DNA of 64,000 nt from Thozetella sp. PMI_491. Taxonomy: Eukaryota > Ascomycota > Sordariomycetes > Chaetosphaeriales > Chaetosphaeriaceae. The stretch lies in assembly GCA_021432635.1 (NCBI GenBank), contig MU270139.1, positions 1-64,000 on the forward strand. Reading direction: 5' to 3'. Each line of letters opens with the position of its first letter. Position 1 is the stretch's first letter. The translations under genes were made by a program, and so were the position numbers. This document shows positions 31,639 to 42,373 of this stretch, piece after piece. The notes under the pieces were generated by a model. That model was not told where the DNA came from. It worked only from the letters and a program-made list of their open reading frames with translations, and searched no databases.

Positions 31639-32649
31639 CTATGAGTTATACCCCGGCGGAGGAATTAGGGGAGAGTAGGAGGGCAAGTTTTCCTGACTCT
31701 TCTCTGCCTGCCCAGACAAAAGCCCATTCTTTGAGTAAACAATACATAGATTGTACCGTGCTGCAATAGACTCGGCAATACTAATCAACGCCTTCCTCCT
31801 CAAATATGAATCAACGAAGATGGGAATGAAGACGTTGACATCAACAGAAAGCTTGCGAATTAAGCGAGCCGGCCCTTTTACCAGAACTTCGTCCTCAAGC
31901 TCCTGCATTATACCAGTATATTCTGTCACCCCTGCTTTATGTTCGACAGAGCTGGACTGCCACCGGTGTGTCTGGTAGTAGTAGAGCTGAATTGCCAGGT
32001 CAGAGACATCTATTCCCTCCTCGTAGTAAAGCGCGCCAAGAATATTACCAAGCTCCCTCCATTTTATCTTTTCTGGGAAATGGCCATGTCTGCAACGGTA
32101 TACAAACTCTGCCAAATACCTGGAAAGGTCATCAATTCTATGTTGAAAGAATCGCCGATAGACCCAGGAAGCAGGTTTCGGTATTTCGAGACCATAGTCT
32201 ATGAGCAGCATACGCTCAATGTGGGACGGGATGCCGAAGATAATTGGGAAGGAGACGGAAACAGGACATTGAAGATCAAGTGGCGATTTGGTCGTTTCTG
32301 GAACTGGAATGCCACTGCATTCTTGGTCGTATAATATCGCTGCAACGGCTCGCAGAGCTCTTCGTTCATCGCCGAAATAAGACACAGGATCATTATCGAG
32401 ATACTTCTTAAACTCTTCCACACATTCTCCCCTGCGGTAGATACCCTCTTGGATATAGCACAAGGCCTTAGTCCACGAAGGGTTTGGTAGAAGCTTCAGG
32501 TAAGCAGCACATTCGGGTCTCTCGGGACGCAGCACACAAGTTGTATGCCGTTTTTTAGCTGAGCGTGGTAGACAGGTATGACTCAATATCTCGAGTTCAA
32601 TGTCACCCTCGCTATTGATTTCGTGCTTCATCTCAACAGTGCGGGACAT
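31639..32649 (-). CDS. Hypothetical protein, 336 aa, no recognised domain
   Basis: Single uninterrupted frame with ATG start; not recognised. The protein is mixed alpha/beta, slightly basic, without a signal peptide or membrane segments. Visible features are a Cys-rich N-terminal third (SHTCLP, TTCVLRPERPECAAY), a tyrosine-rich middle (YYEEGIDVSDLAIQLYYYQ) and a proline-rich tail (SYSPLIPPPGYNS). The uninterrupted length in a rather AT-rich, pseudogene-bearing area argues that it is a real gene, perhaps lineage-specific. It lies about 0.9 kb from the decayed shikimate dehydrogenase. Confidence 0.6.
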   Translation of the reverse strand: MSRTVEMKHEINSEGDIELEILSHTCLPRSAKKRHTTCVLRPERPECAAYLKLLPNPSWTKALCYIQEGIYRRGECVEEFKKYLDNDPVSYFGDERRALRAVAAILYDQECSGIPVPETTKSPLDLQCPVSVSFPIIFGIPSHIERMLLIDYGLEIPKPASWVYRRFFQHRIDDLSRYLAEFVYRCRHGHFPEKIKWRELGNILGALYYEEGIDVSDLAIQLYYYQTHRWQSSSVEHKAGVTEYTGIMQELEDEVLVKGPARLIRKLSVDVNVFIPIFVDSYLRRKALISIAESIAARYNLCIVYSKNGLLSGQAEKSQENLPSYSPLIPPPGYNS

Positions 32650-33533
32650 CGGTATCCGGAGGGCTGGGGATGCGGTTTAGCAAAGGCAAAACTTTTGTAA
32701 TACGATTTGACTAGCAATAATTAGTGGACTTACCTAGACAACAGAATCGGTAAGAATATTGATATAGGTACTTATAAGAAAGGGGTAAAATAATTCTAGA
32801 CGAGAACTCTAGGTCAGATAATGTAACAAGCTATTTTACTCGTTAGAGATTCAGAGCTTCAAGGCGAACGTAAGACGCCATAAGCTTGCAACTAAAGATG
32901 GCTTCACAAAAGAACTGAAGCCGGACCTCTGGTCAGGGGATAGCCAGTGTAGCGATCGTTTTATCTTCTTGATCAGAGCCATCAGGGTCTAGCTATCAAG
33001 GTTGGCCCAAAAGCTTAAGATTTCAACCACAACTTAAGTTCGTTCGCTGGCCCTTTGAACCAGATTGGCAACTAAGCTTCCTGGCCACCTTGTTGGCCAT
33101 TCCAGTGATCGTTCCTACCCTGTTTAAGGCTCCAATCGTTCTGGGTGTTACAGATAAATTATTATTCTGGACGCGATATAAGGTATATAGAATCTTAAAT
33201 GATTGGAAGGATACTAAAGGTATACATAGATAGGCACTATAACTATACTAATAAAATTGGTTTCATTGCCCTACGGCACGATCTATCATCTCCTAGTTTA
33301 ACCTGGAATAATCTGTAGAAATCATTAACCGATTGCCCTGCTCATCCACTCCCTTCATGTACAATACTACCAGAATGGTATAAACAGAGGCTCCTCATCT
33401 CGCCATCAATAACAATATAACTTTCACAACCGTCCCTGCTCTCCCGGAATGCAGGGTCGCCTAAACCCAATTTCTTCAACCCGCTGTCTGTAAACCCTAA
33501 TTTTCAACAAGCTACAAAAAGGTAAGGTTAAAG
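32650..33533. other. AT-rich intergenic region, possibly decayed coding DNA
   Basis: No open gene. A coding-like stretch at about 33256-33390 (reading IGFIALRHDLSS, then shifting frame) directly precedes the pseudogene and may be its decayed 5' part; this is a weak impression only. Confidence 0.4.
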
Positions 33534-34019
33534 GTGGGGCCGCTCGTGCGGCAGTACATGCGCTCTGGAAGCGGCTCAGCATCAGCAAATTCTACATGGC
33601 CAGCTAACTCAAGAGCGAAGGCGACGCCATCGTTAGCTCCTTTCAGGCCATTGGATTTGCCGGCGAGATTGTATGGGTTGATTCGGAAAGCAGGGCCAGC
33701 GAACTAAAAGCACCCGTATTCATTGTCGGTACCATCCCTGACTTCCCGCCCAGCGAGGATGGAGAAAAGCTGGCGAAGAGGATCACCACAGTTTTCCTAA
33801 ACAAGCCCGAGAAAGGACACATTTAGGAGATGTGTTATCATCCTAAACCGGTTACTGCGTTCTGCGAAGAGGCCGTAAGGGCAGACTGGTAGGTGCCGCG
33901 GGGGACGGAATGCATATTTACTAGGGCGTAGCGAGCAGGTCTTGTGGGTGGAGGTCCCTCTAGAGCGGTTCCAATTTGACGAACCAAATGAACTTATTAG
34001 AGATGCTTGGAAAATTTAG
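33534..34019 (+). pseudogene. Shikimate/quinate dehydrogenase-like pseudogene (3' part)
   Basis: The translated remains follow the C-terminal NAD(P)-binding half of fungal quinate/shikimate dehydrogenase-type proteins: GGAARAAVHALWKRL, then GEIVWVDSESRASELKAP, IVGTIPDFPPSEDGEKLAKR, EMCYHPKPVTAF, and the end RFQFDEPNELIRDAWKI. At least four in-frame stops and one frameshift (near 33940) break it. Two of the stops are TAG where relatives normally have Gln, as C-to-T change would produce. Together with the AT-rich flanks this is compatible with repeat-induced point mutation of a former duplicate. The 5' half is missing or unrecognisable. Confidence 0.8.
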
Positions 34020-34800
34020 CTGGCATATTACAGTTGCTTCTAGCTTTGATACCGCTGTATCTTTAGGCTGGTGCTTAGGTAACCTTGATGTCTGCATTTG
34101 CAACAACATTTAGTTATGGCTATTGCCGGATCAGCGATACGTTGGAGGGGTTAGTTAAAGGCATTTCGCTCGTGGATTGACAGTTTCCAACAGGCTTTCT
34201 TGAAGATAAAAGCAGCCCCTATAGACCAGCCCACTTCGCATCTACCGAGCTAGGGGCCTAAGATGGCTGCGACTGCTATGTCTTTTCCATGCCAACAGTA
34301 TTGACTCAGTGAAGCCACAATATTTGATCTCGACCGTGTTTTCGCGTCACCAACCCATGCCTACTCTTGGGTTGCGGCCGCGTTGTAGCCGGCTCTGTTC
34401 TCTGCCGGGCGCCGAACTTAGTGGAGACTGGCCTCGACGGGCTAATTCATACCCGGAAGCAACCTTTCTAATCGTGCTTGGACATGCCCAGCTAGATTCG
34501 ATGCCTAGAAACCCAAGGCCGCTCCTAGCTTCAATTTCTTGATCTTCAATCTTTCCCCTCGTTCCGCGCAGAAGCGGGGTTATCCATTTCCCCGAGGATA
34601 TAGCATCTGCCGAAACTCGCTCTACCCCAAACCTTCAGGCGTGGCCCACTCGGGTAGTAGTGGAGGTCTCCAGGTGTTCTGGTAGGTGGAGGTATATAGC
34701 CAATTGCTTCTCCTGGTACCCCGACCTACCCAGCTACAACTACATTTCAGCGCCAAGAACATCTTGGCCCGTTCAGCTTGCCCATTCCATCTCCTCCGCT
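34020..34800. other. Intergenic, promoter of the maleylacetate reductase gene
   Basis: No supported gene. The frame at 34309-34542 has no recognisable product. An in-frame extension upstream of 34801 exists but is not protein-like. Confidence 0.5.
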
Positions 34801-35874
34801 ATGGACGCATTCGAGTATGTTAGTCACCCGGTACGAGTTGTATTTGGGAGCGGAACAATCCAAAAGTTGCCCGAGGAGCTCGCGAAGCTTAAAGTTTCTC
34901 GGCCTTTGGTGCTTTCGACGCCGCAACAGACGGAGCATGCGGAGCATGTCAAGAAAGTGCTTGAAGGTCGGGTTGCTGGGTTGTTTGGCGAAGCCACGAT
35001 GCATACACCCACTGATGTGACCGAGCGTGCTGTCGAGTACGCAACTTCAACCAACGCCGATTCCGTCATTTCAATCGGTGGTGGAAGCACTATTGGACTA
35101 GGAAAGGCCATCAGCATCCGGACGGGGCTGTGTCATATCACTATTCCTACCACATACGCCGGCAGCGAAGTCACCCCAATCTTAGGAGAGACCGCAAATG
35201 GCCGCAAGGAGACACGATCAGACCCAAAAATCCGACCGTCAACTGTTATCTACGACGTCGACTATACATTTTCGCTCCCAGTAGGCCTTACCGCAACGAG
35301 TGGCGTCAATGCCATCGCGCATGCGGTCGAGGCGCTCTACGCTCAGAATGGCAACCCTATCATTAGCCTCCTCGCACAGGAAGGTACCCGTGCCCTCGCC
35401 ACTTCGCTACCGGAACTTATCAACAATCCAAAGTCGAAGGAAGCACGATCTCAAGCGTTATATGGCGCCTGGCTCTGCGGTACCTGTCTCGGGAACGTCG
35501 GCATGTCTCTCCACCATAAGCTATGCCACGTCCTCGGGGGTACTTTTAACCTACCACATGCGGAGACCCACACTATCGTCCTGCCGCATGCGCTATCGTA
35601 TAATGCCCCCCGAATCCCCGACGCCCTGACGAAGCTAGCAGAGGCCCTTCCCGAGAGTGACGGAGACGCGGTCAAGGGCCTAAACCTGCTTCTGGGAAAG
35701 CTGAAGGTAGAGCGGGGGCTCAAGGCATTCGGTATGAAAGAGGAGGATATAGACAAGGCGGCCGACATTGCCGTCTCTAACCCGTATTGGAACCCGCGCG
35801 AGGTTGAACGCACGGCTGTTCGAGAACTTATTCGGCGTGCTTGGGCTGGAGAGGATGCTAGAAGCGATTTATAG
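34801..35874 (+). CDS. Maleylacetate reductase (Fe-ADH family)
   Basis: Single exon, 357 aa, the usual length. The N-terminus is VRVVFGSGTIQKLPEEL, followed by the NAD-binding GGGSTIGLGKAI, TTYAGSEVTPI, and the LHHKLCHVLGGTFNLPHAETH region that carries the conserved active-site histidines. The enzyme reduces maleylacetate to 3-oxoadipate with NADH, the last specific step of the hydroxyquinol branch of aromatic breakdown. I chose ATG 34801; an upstream ATG at 34660 would add 47 residues not seen in the family. Convergent with the FAD monooxygenase gene, which could feed hydroxylated aromatics into the same route. No hydroxyquinol dioxygenase is in the window. Confidence 0.93.
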   Translation: MDAFEYVSHPVRVVFGSGTIQKLPEELAKLKVSRPLVLSTPQQTEHAEHVKKVLEGRVAGLFGEATMHTPTDVTERAVEYATSTNADSVISIGGGSTIGLGKAISIRTGLCHITIPTTYAGSEVTPILGETANGRKETRSDPKIRPSTVIYDVDYTFSLPVGLTATSGVNAIAHAVEALYAQNGNPIISLLAQEGTRALATSLPELINNPKSKEARSQALYGAWLCGTCLGNVGMSLHHKLCHVLGGTFNLPHAETHTIVLPHALSYNAPRIPDALTKLAEALPESDGDAVKGLNLLLGKLKVERGLKAFGMKEEDIDKAADIAVSNPYWNPREVERTAVRELIRRAWAGEDARSDL

Positions 35875-36393
35875 CAATTAGGATAGCGTTGATATATATA
35901 AGTGAGGGTATGTTGTAACAAGTATTGTAATTGGTCCTTGGGCGGGATCCTAAATACGACCATACCACGTATTACAGGGAAACTTTGATCATCCGTGCAT
36001 TCTCGTATGACAAGGATGATCGGAAAGACAGTAGTGTTCCTCTCCCTCTTTGGAGTAGCGACATCAGGGGAAAGCGCTCCAAAGAGGCGGCACATCGGTT
36101 CACTCTCTTGAGATTGTGTGGGCCTGCTGGACGATTGCCGTGCTACGCATAATTCACATGGTATAATATTGTCGCATAATGCAGGATAGCATCTCAGTTT
36201 TAGGGCTTATAATGTCGCATTTTTAGACGAACGGCGCGAAGGTGTTTGTTTTTAAAGACATAAAGGGCAAATCTTTTCGCTTGCTATAGTAGGATCCAGC
36301 CCACCAATCTTGTCTAGTTTCCAATCCGACATATCCGCTCCGTTGCCAACTCTGCGGCATGCTCTTATTATACTCCCTTGATCGAAATTACGC
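35875..36393. other. Intergenic between convergent genes
   Basis: 3' flanks of the maleylacetate reductase and FAD monooxygenase genes; AT-rich, no gene seen. Confidence 0.5.
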
Positions 36394-37653
36394 CTACGGC
36401 TGCATCTCCTCAATTTGCTGATATGCACCGCGGAATAGGCCTGCCATAGCTTGGGCGCCGTCGTCGCCACCGAACATCATCTCGCCGTTGCTGACAGTCT
36501 CCTCAGCCTTTTCCTTCGCGCGCGCCCACATGTCCAGCTCGAACTCCTTTATCAACGGGGCCAGGGCGATCTGGAAGGAAGTCGCATTATGGCCCGCGGC
36601 CTCGTAGGCCTTGATGATTGCCTCGGATAATAGCAGCGAGTCCCAAAGGGCTAAGTTGACGCCCTCGCCAGCCCAGGGACACATAACGTGCGCAGCATCG
36701 CCGATGAGCGTCACGCCGGGTTTATGGTCCCAGCTACGGCCGGGAGGGAGGACGCAAAGCGGCTTGACGTCGATAATAGCGCCCGGGTTGGCAGCCGACT
36801 CCTCATCGCAGGCAATGCTGACTAGCTCCTTCAGTGTTGCGCCCCAGCGGCCAAGGAGCGCATCGTCGTTGAGAATGAGGTCCTTCGCTTGCGCAGCCGT
36901 CATATTGGCCAAGCCCGAGTTTTTCGCAAAATCCTGATCCCCGGTGGTGAGCATCAGGTAGATCCTAGCCGAGTCCTGGGACGTGCGGTGTGACATGACG
37001 CCGTGCTTGGTCCCGAGCGCCATGAAGCTCCCCGGCCCAATCAGCTTCGCCAGTTCGGGGTACTTGTTCGTGATTTGGCGAATGGTGACGTTAATGTTTT
37101 GCATCCCCGAGTATTGCGGCCTCACGTCGGTCAGAAGCGGGCGGACCCGGGACCATGTGCCGTCGGCGCCGACGGCCAGGTCAAATGTCTGCTTGCCGTG
37201 GGGGCCAAAGTCTAGCTCCGTCTCAGTGCGGCCGGCGGTGTTGGAGCTAGTAGCCGACAAGAGTTTGTGGCCCCACTTGATGGTCCCGGCCGGGAGGTTG
37301 TCGATGAGAAGCTTGTGCAGCGCATTTCGCGAGATCTCGGGGCGCGTCGATAGCTCGCCCTGATCAGCCCAGAGGATGTTACCGTCTTTGTCAGACACGA
37401 TATCGGCCTCGCTGCACTCGCCCGTCAGCGCGGCGAATTGGTCGTACAGACCGCACCGCTTGATGGCAGCGAGCCCGGACTCCTCGTGTAGATCCAGCAT
37501 TCCCACCGGCTGGGCGAGCTCTTCATCGGTAGGCTTCTGGCGAAGCTCGAAGATGGTGCACGGGACGCCACGTTTGTGCAGCAAGAGGCCGAGGCCGAGG
37601 CCGCCGGGGCCACCGCCAACAATAGCAATGCGTGGAGAGGGAGCAGAAGCCAT
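36394..37653 (-). CDS. Class A FAD-dependent monooxygenase (salicylate hydroxylase-like)
   Basis: Single exon, 419 aa. The N-terminal dinucleotide-binding loop is IVGGGPGGLGLG (residues about 11-22), the second FAD/NADPH motif is AVGADGTWSRVR, and the third is TLIGDAAHVMCPWAGEGVNLAL. This is the layout of group A aromatic hydroxylases and of TetX-like and zeaxanthin epoxidase-like enzymes. NAD(P)H reduces FAD, and a flavin hydroperoxide hydroxylates a ring or other electron-rich substrate. No membrane anchor is seen at either end. Being next to maleylacetate reductase favours an aromatic substrate (inference); TetX-like inactivation of an antibiotic is the alternative. Confidence 0.92.
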   Translation of the reverse strand: MASAPSPRIAIVGGGPGGLGLGLLLHKRGVPCTIFELRQKPTDEELAQPVGMLDLHEESGLAAIKRCGLYDQFAALTGECSEADIVSDKDGNILWADQGELSTRPEISRNALHKLLIDNLPAGTIKWGHKLLSATSSNTAGRTETELDFGPHGKQTFDLAVGADGTWSRVRPLLTDVRPQYSGMQNINVTIRQITNKYPELAKLIGPGSFMALGTKHGVMSHRTSQDSARIYLMLTTGDQDFAKNSGLANMTAAQAKDLILNDDALLGRWGATLKELVSIACDEESAANPGAIIDVKPLCVLPPGRSWDHKPGVTLIGDAAHVMCPWAGEGVNLALWDSLLLSEAIIKAYEAAGHNATSFQIALAPLIKEFELDMWARAKEKAEETVSNGEMMFGGDDGAQAMAGLFRGAYQQIEEMQP

Positions 37654-38522
37654 GATACGATGTCAGTGGGTTTCGTGGGAAATTTTGGCCGGAGGTGGTG
37701 GAAGTGATAGTTAAGCTTTGATGGTTTGTCTCCGACACAGATGGCCGTATGCAGCAAGAGCCGAGTTGATTTTTGAATGTCGTTGTGGTTTCCGAGCAGC
37801 TGTGATAGGGAGGAAAGACGCGTTGCCAGCCGATTTAAATACTACATACATCGAGCCCTCTACCCCTATCCCATCCCCTATTTTCTGCCTACCTCATTTT
37901 TGCGACGGTTTGGCATGACTCTACTCGGGGCTTGCATATTCCCAATCCGGCCAAACCGGTGGTATGCTTCGGCGGACCTATCCTAGCGCCCATTGAAATC
38001 GGGTCCGGGCCATTGGCGTCGGGAGGTAGCAACTACCGACGGCTCCGGCTTTTTGATGCTAACGGGCAGCTGTTAACAACTGTCTGTCCCTGACACCTGA
38101 ACTTTTATGTAACTAGCAATTGTGCCAGATCCAGTTGCTAATTCCTCCGTCTTGGCCCAAAGTGATGATCCATTCTCCCGTCTTACCTCACTGACTTGGG
38201 CTATGATGCCTTTTAGGTGACTCGAGGCATTAGGTATTCCAGCCACAGTTCACCGCCCGTAGCACCGCCTTTGCCAGGCCACAGAAGTCATCCTGAATGC
38301 CTTACTCGCTCTAGTTTCTTGTCGAATTCTTGACTAGATCAACCGTCTCTAGATTTCTCGAACCAATTAGTTACATGCCTTCTGCTAGTTCCATCCCTTG
38401 TTTGTTTACCGAAGCCGAACAAGATGTCTCTAGACACTGGGATTCGGCCGGAAGATCGTGAGGCATCTCTGAACGGCAATGAAATCTGACGATCCCAGAG
38501 TGTATCGCATCCAGCAGTTGAC
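37654..38522. other. Intergenic, promoter of the FAD monooxygenase
   Basis: No gene. Contains a CCGG-N5-CCGG pair near 37945-37960 that could be a zinc-cluster factor site, and otherwise unremarkable sequence. Confidence 0.45.
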
Positions 38523-39251
38523 ATGTGCGATCTGTGTCGTACGATCGACTTCCGCTACTTCCCCTTACACTCATTTAGGTTGAAGAAAGGCAGAGACGAG
38601 GTAATATTAGGGTATTTAGATGACATTATGAGCCGACAACACTGCTCATTCTGTAAATTCATCGTAGCGTCACTACAAACTTTCACCAGCTTCGAGGAAT
38701 TGCCAACTTACTCCGATGAGAGAAGGGTCAAGTGTTATCTGAGTCAAGGGACCCTCATTATGCGTACGGGGACCAACATTGTCTCCGAGGCAGTAGAATT
38801 TAAACCCTTTCCAACGTTGCAAGAAGTCCTCAATGAGCCGTCGAACTACAACGATGCGGGTAACCATGGCAAAGTCAAGTAACTTATTCAGAATACTTCA
38901 TCCCCTTAATTCGATACTAACAGCTCTTAGAGTATTTTGATATCAGTCGCAGCCGATGAACCAGATATGGTTCCACACCGTCCAGCATGTCTTCTCCCTG
39001 AATGGGTTGATTTCCAGCGGATCATGGCATGGCTGAAGGACTGCGATTGTAGCACTGTTGGAATCATACCAACGTACCTTCCAGAGAACTTCCGGCTTGT
39101 TGATGTAGAAAATCATTGTATCGTGACCGGTTTTAGTTCTAAAATCCGCTACCGCGGAGGGTTGAAATTACTCTTGGGTAACTTTTCCAATCGGATGCCG
39201 TTTTATGCAGCTGTTCCGAGAATATCCATACAATTAAGCCTCAGACGATAG
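38523..39251 (+). pseudogene. Fragment of a second HET-domain gene (5' part)
   Basis: The start (MCDLC, then HCSFCKFIV) and the later NFRLVDVENHCIVTG are typical of the region that precedes the HET core in fungal incompatibility proteins. The two parts can be joined across a probable intron (about 38876-38933), but its 5' splice site is poor. The protein ends just where the LSYVWG-type core should begin. This is a truncated relic. The HET gene at 26-27.7 kb keeps mainly the core, is on the other strand, and is not its continuation. Confidence 0.6.
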
Positions 39252-39700
39252 TTTAGCAATAAAATAGATACTGATTCACTGATGAAGTGAGCTCCCACTT
39301 CACCCTTGAGACGCCTGTGGGCCGACTCTGGACTGCCCTTCGGACAAAGTTCTGATTCCTTTGAGGGCTAAGGCCACGATCCAAGAGCATAAGAAGAATG
39401 GCATTGCGGCAGGATTCACCGTCCGTTGAAGGGAAAAGGCGTTCTTGCACCGTAGAAGACCTATTTCCGCAAATAGTTAGTTAAGATAAATACATACATA
39501 AATACTTACCTACGACAAGGAGGGCAAGGTATTGATTGACTTGGCAACTTCCTATCCGGGTCTACCACGTGACTACTAATGCAGAGTCATCGATGACGGC
39601 CTCTCTCAATAGTTGTAGTCATTCTTGTTTTGTAGCCATTATCACAGAGATTATGCGTGACATGAAGGCGGCAAACCATCGTCATATTCACACGAGGCAA
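39252..39700. other. Intergenic / leader of the phosphotransferase gene
   Basis: No separate gene. The frame of the downstream phosphotransferase stays open back to 39536 with ATGs at 39536 and 39593, so part of this stretch may be coding. Confidence 0.45.
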
Positions 39701-40447
39701 ATGGAAGATATAGTCAATACTGACTTCCCGCTTATCATTAAATCCATTAAAACATGGGAGAGATCCGTGCAGGTTGAGAAAGACAAGGTCGTCAAAAGGC
39801 AACTCAGCGACGCAGAGCTGATGCGCCGTCCGAATGGCGCTGCTTACCGGCCTTTTTGGGCGAAAGAGCGGCTGCAAAATGAAGCCGCAGCACTTGATCT
39901 AGTTGCATCAAAGACCAGCTTACCCGTTCCACGCTGTCGACTTTACACCGAGGATGGGCTTGTCCACTTGGAGATGGAACGTATGACGACCGGAGTGTTG
40001 CTAGAGGATATTCCACCAGAATCGCGACAATCTGCGGCGAAGTCAGTTGACGAGCAGATACGCTCGACTGTGCTTCCGCAACTCCAGTCGCTCCGTCGAG
40101 ATTTTATTGGGAGTGCCGATCCGAGTCTGCCGGTGTTCCCGCCACAGAGAGTATATTATCGGGACCGGCGAGATTGGGCACGAATACGATCGGAGACCGA
40201 CGAGTTCGTGTTCTGCCACAACGACCTGAGTCCGCAGAACATATTCATCGATCCCGAGGCATTTCATATTGTGGGCATCATTGACTGGGAGTTTTCTGGA
40301 TACTTTCCTCCCCACTTCGAGCTTCCTCTGTGGTCAGCATTTGAGAGGAGCCAGGTACAGAGCATCTACGAGGAGGCAAGTGCACGGGAACTTGCCCTCT
40401 TTGGACTCAAGCCGGCAGACTTGGAAGAATGCATGTCGCCTTCATAA
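39701..40447 (+). CDS. Aminoglycoside phosphotransferase (APH)-fold kinase-like protein
   Basis: Single exon, 248 aa from the ATG at 39701; the frame is open to 39536, which would add 55 residues of poor quality. APH/choline-kinase-like family. The catalytic loop is FCHNDLSPQNIFID with the Asp and Asn of the Brenner motif, followed by IIDWEFSGYFP with the metal-binding Asp. Such enzymes transfer the gamma-phosphate of ATP to a hydroxyl of a small molecule. Fungal members are numerous and mostly uncharacterised; antibiotic resistance should not be assumed. Ends 107 bp from the convergent P450 gene. Confidence 0.85.
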   Translation: MEDIVNTDFPLIIKSIKTWERSVQVEKDKVVKRQLSDAELMRRPNGAAYRPFWAKERLQNEAAALDLVASKTSLPVPRCRLYTEDGLVHLEMERMTTGVLLEDIPPESRQSAAKSVDEQIRSTVLPQLQSLRRDFIGSADPSLPVFPPQRVYYRDRRDWARIRSETDEFVFCHNDLSPQNIFIDPEAFHIVGIIDWEFSGYFPPHFELPLWSAFERSQVQSIYEEASARELALFGLKPADLEECMSPS

Positions 40448-40554
40448 TCCCTTAAAATCCTGGCCTATTCGCTTGTTATATATATATGAGCTTGTTGCTT
40501 CATATAGAAACTCGTGCACGATTCCAGCCGACCGATTACACGGACGGTCGAGAA

Positions 40555-42373
40555 TCAGTTCGCCTCTGTGATCCTCACCCACATATCCTTCTGAGACGCA
40601 ATCAGGTAAACTTTCTCTTTCCATGGCGCGGCAGGATCAATAAGTTGGAACTCGAATGCTCGTAATAGCTGCAGCGATAGTTCCAGAGTTAGCCTTGCCG
40701 ACTACAAATAATGTGACCAAGGCACGCAACAGGCAAGACTGCATTAGGGTTGATTGAAACGGAAAGTAGCATCGCTTACTTCAAAGAGCACCTTGCTCAG
40801 TTCCATCATCGCAATAGACTTCCCGGCGCACATCCACCGCCCTCCACCAAAGGTAATATCAAGCGCCCGGTCCATCTCGAGCCTCTTTTCCTCGCTGCAT
40901 TCGAGAAACCGCTCAGGACGGAAGACGTCGGCGTCGGCTCCGAAGATTGATTCCTTGCGAGTGAGGGCTGCTGTATTATGACCAATTGCTGTACCGCCGG
41001 GGACGAAGTGTCCCAGGATCGTGTCCCCTTCTGGTGGTACGATCTTGTAATGCCCATAGTTAACTGGACATTTGATCCGGTAACCTTCCCATATCACGGC
41101 CTGCAGGTATGGCTGATTGAGTGCCTGCGAATACGTGATAATACTGGATCCTCCGGTCTGCTCCGCCGTACTTTTTATCTCTGCTTTCAACCGACCGTAG
41201 ACTCGTGGGGTTGCAAGAATGTGTAGCATGGTACCCCGTATCGCAGCCGCGGATGCGTCGGAGCCGGCGAGTAGCTGAAGCATCGATTCTCCTTCTAGTT
41301 CTTCTCTGCTCAGGCCGCGGCGAATGAAGCCACCCTATGCGATCCGAGTAAGCAATTAGCGTCGAAATATGCAGGTATAGTTATCCTTGCAGCCCATAGA
41401 TAGAAATGTGGTGCGGGTAGAAGAGAACAGTCCAAGGGTACACCTACAAACATATCCTCTCGTGGTTTAGCGTCGTTCTGGAAGCGTTCTGCAATAAGTC
41501 GACGGGTAACACTAGACAGCTTGAGATTTCCACATAATTCACCCTGCTCGCGCCAACGCATGTTTAGCAATGGGTAGGTGCTTACCCCATCATCTTCCCG
41601 ACCCCTTTTTGGTCCCATGTTTTTGGCCCGAAAAGCTTCAGCATGAATGAGGAGAAGACTACGCGCCGAATGGCAGGTACATCCATAGCCAGGCTCATGA
41701 GCGCGAGCGCACCGTCTATCTGCGCTATCCACCCATAAATGTCGATTCCTTCGTCAAGGTAACCGAACGCTTTCCCGTATCCAAGTCGAGTGATGACGTC
41801 CAGGGTGAAGAAACGAGCAAAGGAGCAAAAGTCTACGCGCCGTAGACGGTCGTTGGTGGATAGGTGCTTGCGTCTGATCAGGCCGACCAGTCGCGATACC
41901 TGCGAGTCCACAGCCGCCTCGAGATCGGGATTCTCGCGTCCGCTATATCCACTGGCGACTTTCGCCTTGATTGCATCATGCACTACAGTGTCTAGCGTCG
42001 ATGCCATAGTGTCTCTGTCTGGGTCAAACTTCACATGATACCAGGGGTCCCGCACATACTTGCTTCGAGCCCCGCTGATTGTGCGAAGCACATCGGGGTC
42101 ATCAGTAACAAGATAGTTGGGGCCATTGCGGACCAGCGGACCGTATTTTCTAAGGCCCATGTAGGCTTTGTGGTTGTTGCCACGAAAGGTATGCACAGCT
42201 ATCCAAAGATGGGAGAACGAGGCGAGTCGGGGACCTGGAATATGGCGAAGGCGGTACCAGGCTCGCAGCGCAGATGATATGTACCACGCGATTAGCGTAG
42301 TCACTAACCAACCGGCGAGATGCTGGATGTTGAGAGTATCCCCATCGCCTGTGAGAATACTCATCGTGAGCAA
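40555..42373 (-). CDS. Cytochrome P450 monooxygenase (pisatin demethylase-like layout)
   Basis: Four exons (42373-41586, 41521-41458, 41334-40780, 40668-40555) give 506 aa in frame. N-terminal membrane segment (AGWLVTTLIAWYISSAL), hinge RLRHIPGPRLASF, I-helix AGSDASAAAI (the usual Thr is Ser/Ala-like), ExxR as EGYR, PERF, and haem loop FGGGRWMCAGKS with the axial Cys at residue 453. The last 37 residues (starting LLRAFEFQL) come from a separate exon that is easy to miss, because the preceding frame stays open for some codons past the donor. The hinge and C-terminal features resemble CYP57/CYP5xx fungal P450s such as pisatin demethylase. Substrate unknown. It starts next to the second Fe-ADH gene on the same strand. 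Confidence 0.9.
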
